Below, piece by piece: positions 62,201 to 64,000 of a DNA stretch of 64,000 nt (position 1 is the stretch's first letter; each line of letters starts with the position of its first letter). The position numbers were made by a program, and so were the translations under genes. The stretch lies in the NCBI RefSeq assembly GCF_018691265.1, contig NW_024881330.1, positions 15,251,386 to 15,315,385 on the forward strand, given 5' to 3'. This stretch comes from Tyto alba. Its lineage: Eukaryota; Chordata; Aves; Strigiformes; Tytonidae. The notes below the pieces were generated by a model. That model had not been told where the DNA came from. It made no database searches and was given only the letters and a program-made list of their open reading frames with translations.

Positions 62201-64000
62201 TAGGTTTTTGTCAGAACCTGGCCATAGGTCAAACTCAGAGAGTCTGTCCTTCTAGTTACTATTAACTTCGATGCAAGTCTGGAGAGCTTATTATCTCCCT
62301 CCCTCCCTCCCTCCCTCCCTCATTGCAAAGAGATCTGAAATGTGCAGTAGATTTTGCACAGCAGATTTTTTGTTATTTTGAATAGCTACTCCCCTCTGGA
62401 TCACTGCATCTGAGTGAGTCCTGCTGAAGTGTAGCTAGAAGCTGAAAGAACTGAAGGTCTATGGTCCTGTCTCTGATCTGGTTAAACTCACATAAAGTTC
62501 ATCAGGGTTAAACTTCTTATAAATATTTTGGAGTAATATAATTTGGGCCACATTAACTGAATCATCTGCCATGGTATTTTCCCCTTCTACTGAAGTACAA
62601 TTCAGTTATTCATGTGTGTTAATTAATAATCCTTCACGAGCCAAAGCATTAGTACATCATATATTCCTTGCTGCCAGGAAAATTATACAAGGGACTCTGT
62701 ATTCATTGCTCTGCTGCCAGAAGAACTATACTCAAGAAATGGAAAATCAGGGAAAGACAGGCTGCCCATTCAGTAAAAGCATCGAAGGCATACATCAGAC
62801 TTTGCTTATCATCTCCTTGAACAAAATCACACAGTCTTGATCGTCAAATGGGAGACTTCAACAAACAAATGTCATATAAACTGCCAATGCATTTGGAAAA
62901 AAAGAAGTCCTTCCCAGGGAACTTTTCTTTCTTATCAGATATAAGAGTTTTATAACTACTCTGTTCCTTTAACCACAAGACTCATTAATGAGGGCCACTA
63001 AGCAATGTCTACATCACAGCTTTGAGATAATGTCCCCAGCTGTGATTTAATGAGGGAAAATACATCCTTCCTGCAAAGATAAACAATGTGAAACTTTCTC
63101 AGCAGTATCTGTTCCAGCCTGGTGGAGAGGACATTGTTCAGTGCTGATGACACAGCTCTTCTGCTGCAAGCCCCTCTCGGAAGCAGCAGCTGAGCTGAGC
63201 ACGCAGTGTCCAGAGCGGTCAGAAAGCTTGCCTTCCTACACAGACCATATAGCTAACATGTAGGTCAGACTGTTTAATTGTTCTTATCTAACCATTCTTG
63301 AACAGTGATTGGCTGTAGTGTTATATTACTCTAGATGGCCTGTTTGTTTTATGCACACCTCTTCTGCCTATTTGTCACTGAAAAATTAATCAAATGGAAA
63401 ACTTTTCTACACATTTATTAAAACGTTCATTCTTATTCAGCAAAGCTATCTATTTATCAAAGTAATCTATTTTCTCATATAGAATGATCTTATCCAACCA
63501 CATGAAGAGCCCTAAGAGACAGTGAAGCATAATTAATGTTGAGGTTTACGAATTCATTATATAAAATACTTGCCTATCAATGGGGAATATTTCATCCCCA
63601 TCCCAAGATGTGTATTTCTATCTCCCTTGACTCCAGATAAGGCACAATCATAGTATTTGGTTTGAGAAGGTTTTACTTTTATGTCCAAGTGATGACTTGA
63701 ACATATACATATACGGGTCGTTCCTCAAGAAAACAGTTTCTCCTACAAGATTGTGTAGTATTTGGAAAGCTCCCAAGTAAGATCTTCATAAAACTGTCTG
63801 GTTTTCTGGTGGTTTTGTCCTCAAACAAAACAGATGTGCTCAGGTTTTGCTGCCCTCTGCCAGTGCAGGCACAAGTACTGTGGTAAAGAAAAAAAAAATC
63901 TGGTAACCAAGCCTTTGATATAGAAAAACCACATGGAGTTGAGTCATAAACTGTGGACACGAGACAACTAATTATGGGTTATGTTAGGCATGGGGAACAG
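59291..64000. other. Downstream intergenic region, distal part
   Basis: AT-rich with an 18-nt palindrome at 59491-59508 (TTATATATGCATATATAA) and a CTCC run at 62295-62320. No exon of the SAMD12 gene (neighbour on this side in mammals) and no other gene is recognisable. Confidence 0.5.
62295..62320 (+). repeat. (CTCC)n tetranucleotide repeat
   Basis: About six and a half copies of CTCC without interruption. Confidence 0.93.

Noticed and set aside
1..64000. tRNA, rRNA or snRNA genes
   Set aside because: No convincing tRNA A/B box pair or other structural RNA signature was seen by eye; a covariance-model search would be decisive.

Overview
The window looks like avian nuclear DNA. It holds one split vertebrate gene with canonical GT-AG introns, several CR1 retrotransposon remnants of the type abundant in birds (one ending in a long TTCTA array), and long AT-rich non-coding stretches. 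There are no bacterial-style operons, no ribosome-binding sites and no CRISPR array. The exact species cannot be told from the sequence.

The only gene I can support is TNFRSF11B (osteoprotegerin), on the + strand from about 18,600 to about 34,815. Its five coding exons are 18686-18715, 28183-28552, 32192-32386, 32702-32926 and 34082-34470. They join in consistent phase into 1,209 nt, coding for 402 residues plus a stop. The protein has a signal peptide, four cysteine-rich TNF-receptor domains, two death-domain-like regions, a basic C-terminal region and a penultimate cysteine. It has no transmembrane segment, as expected for the secreted decoy receptor of RANKL.

Region by region: 1-17,860 is upstream AT-rich sequence with two probable ancient CR1 scraps and no recognisable exon. 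17,865-18,685 is a GC-rich flank followed by a compact promoter region (Runx-type site, A33 tract, TCF/LEF-type site, TATA-like box). 18,716-34,081 contains the four introns of 9,467, 3,639, 315 and 1,155 bp. 34,471 to about 34,815 is the probable 3' UTR, with a perfect short hairpin and an AATAAA signal. 34,816-64,000 is gene-free as far as I can see; it carries four CR1 copies (46.3 kb minus; 47.5, 56.3 and 58.7 kb plus), a 43-44 nt minisatellite whose units each carry a small hairpin, G-rich islands and several short tandem duplications.

No wholly new genetic system stands out. The best leads are in the gene itself: a second strong in-frame acceptor that would insert 15 residues into the third cysteine-rich domain, a short intron whose retention would give the secreted receptor a hydrophobic tail, and a perfect hairpin just after the stop codon.
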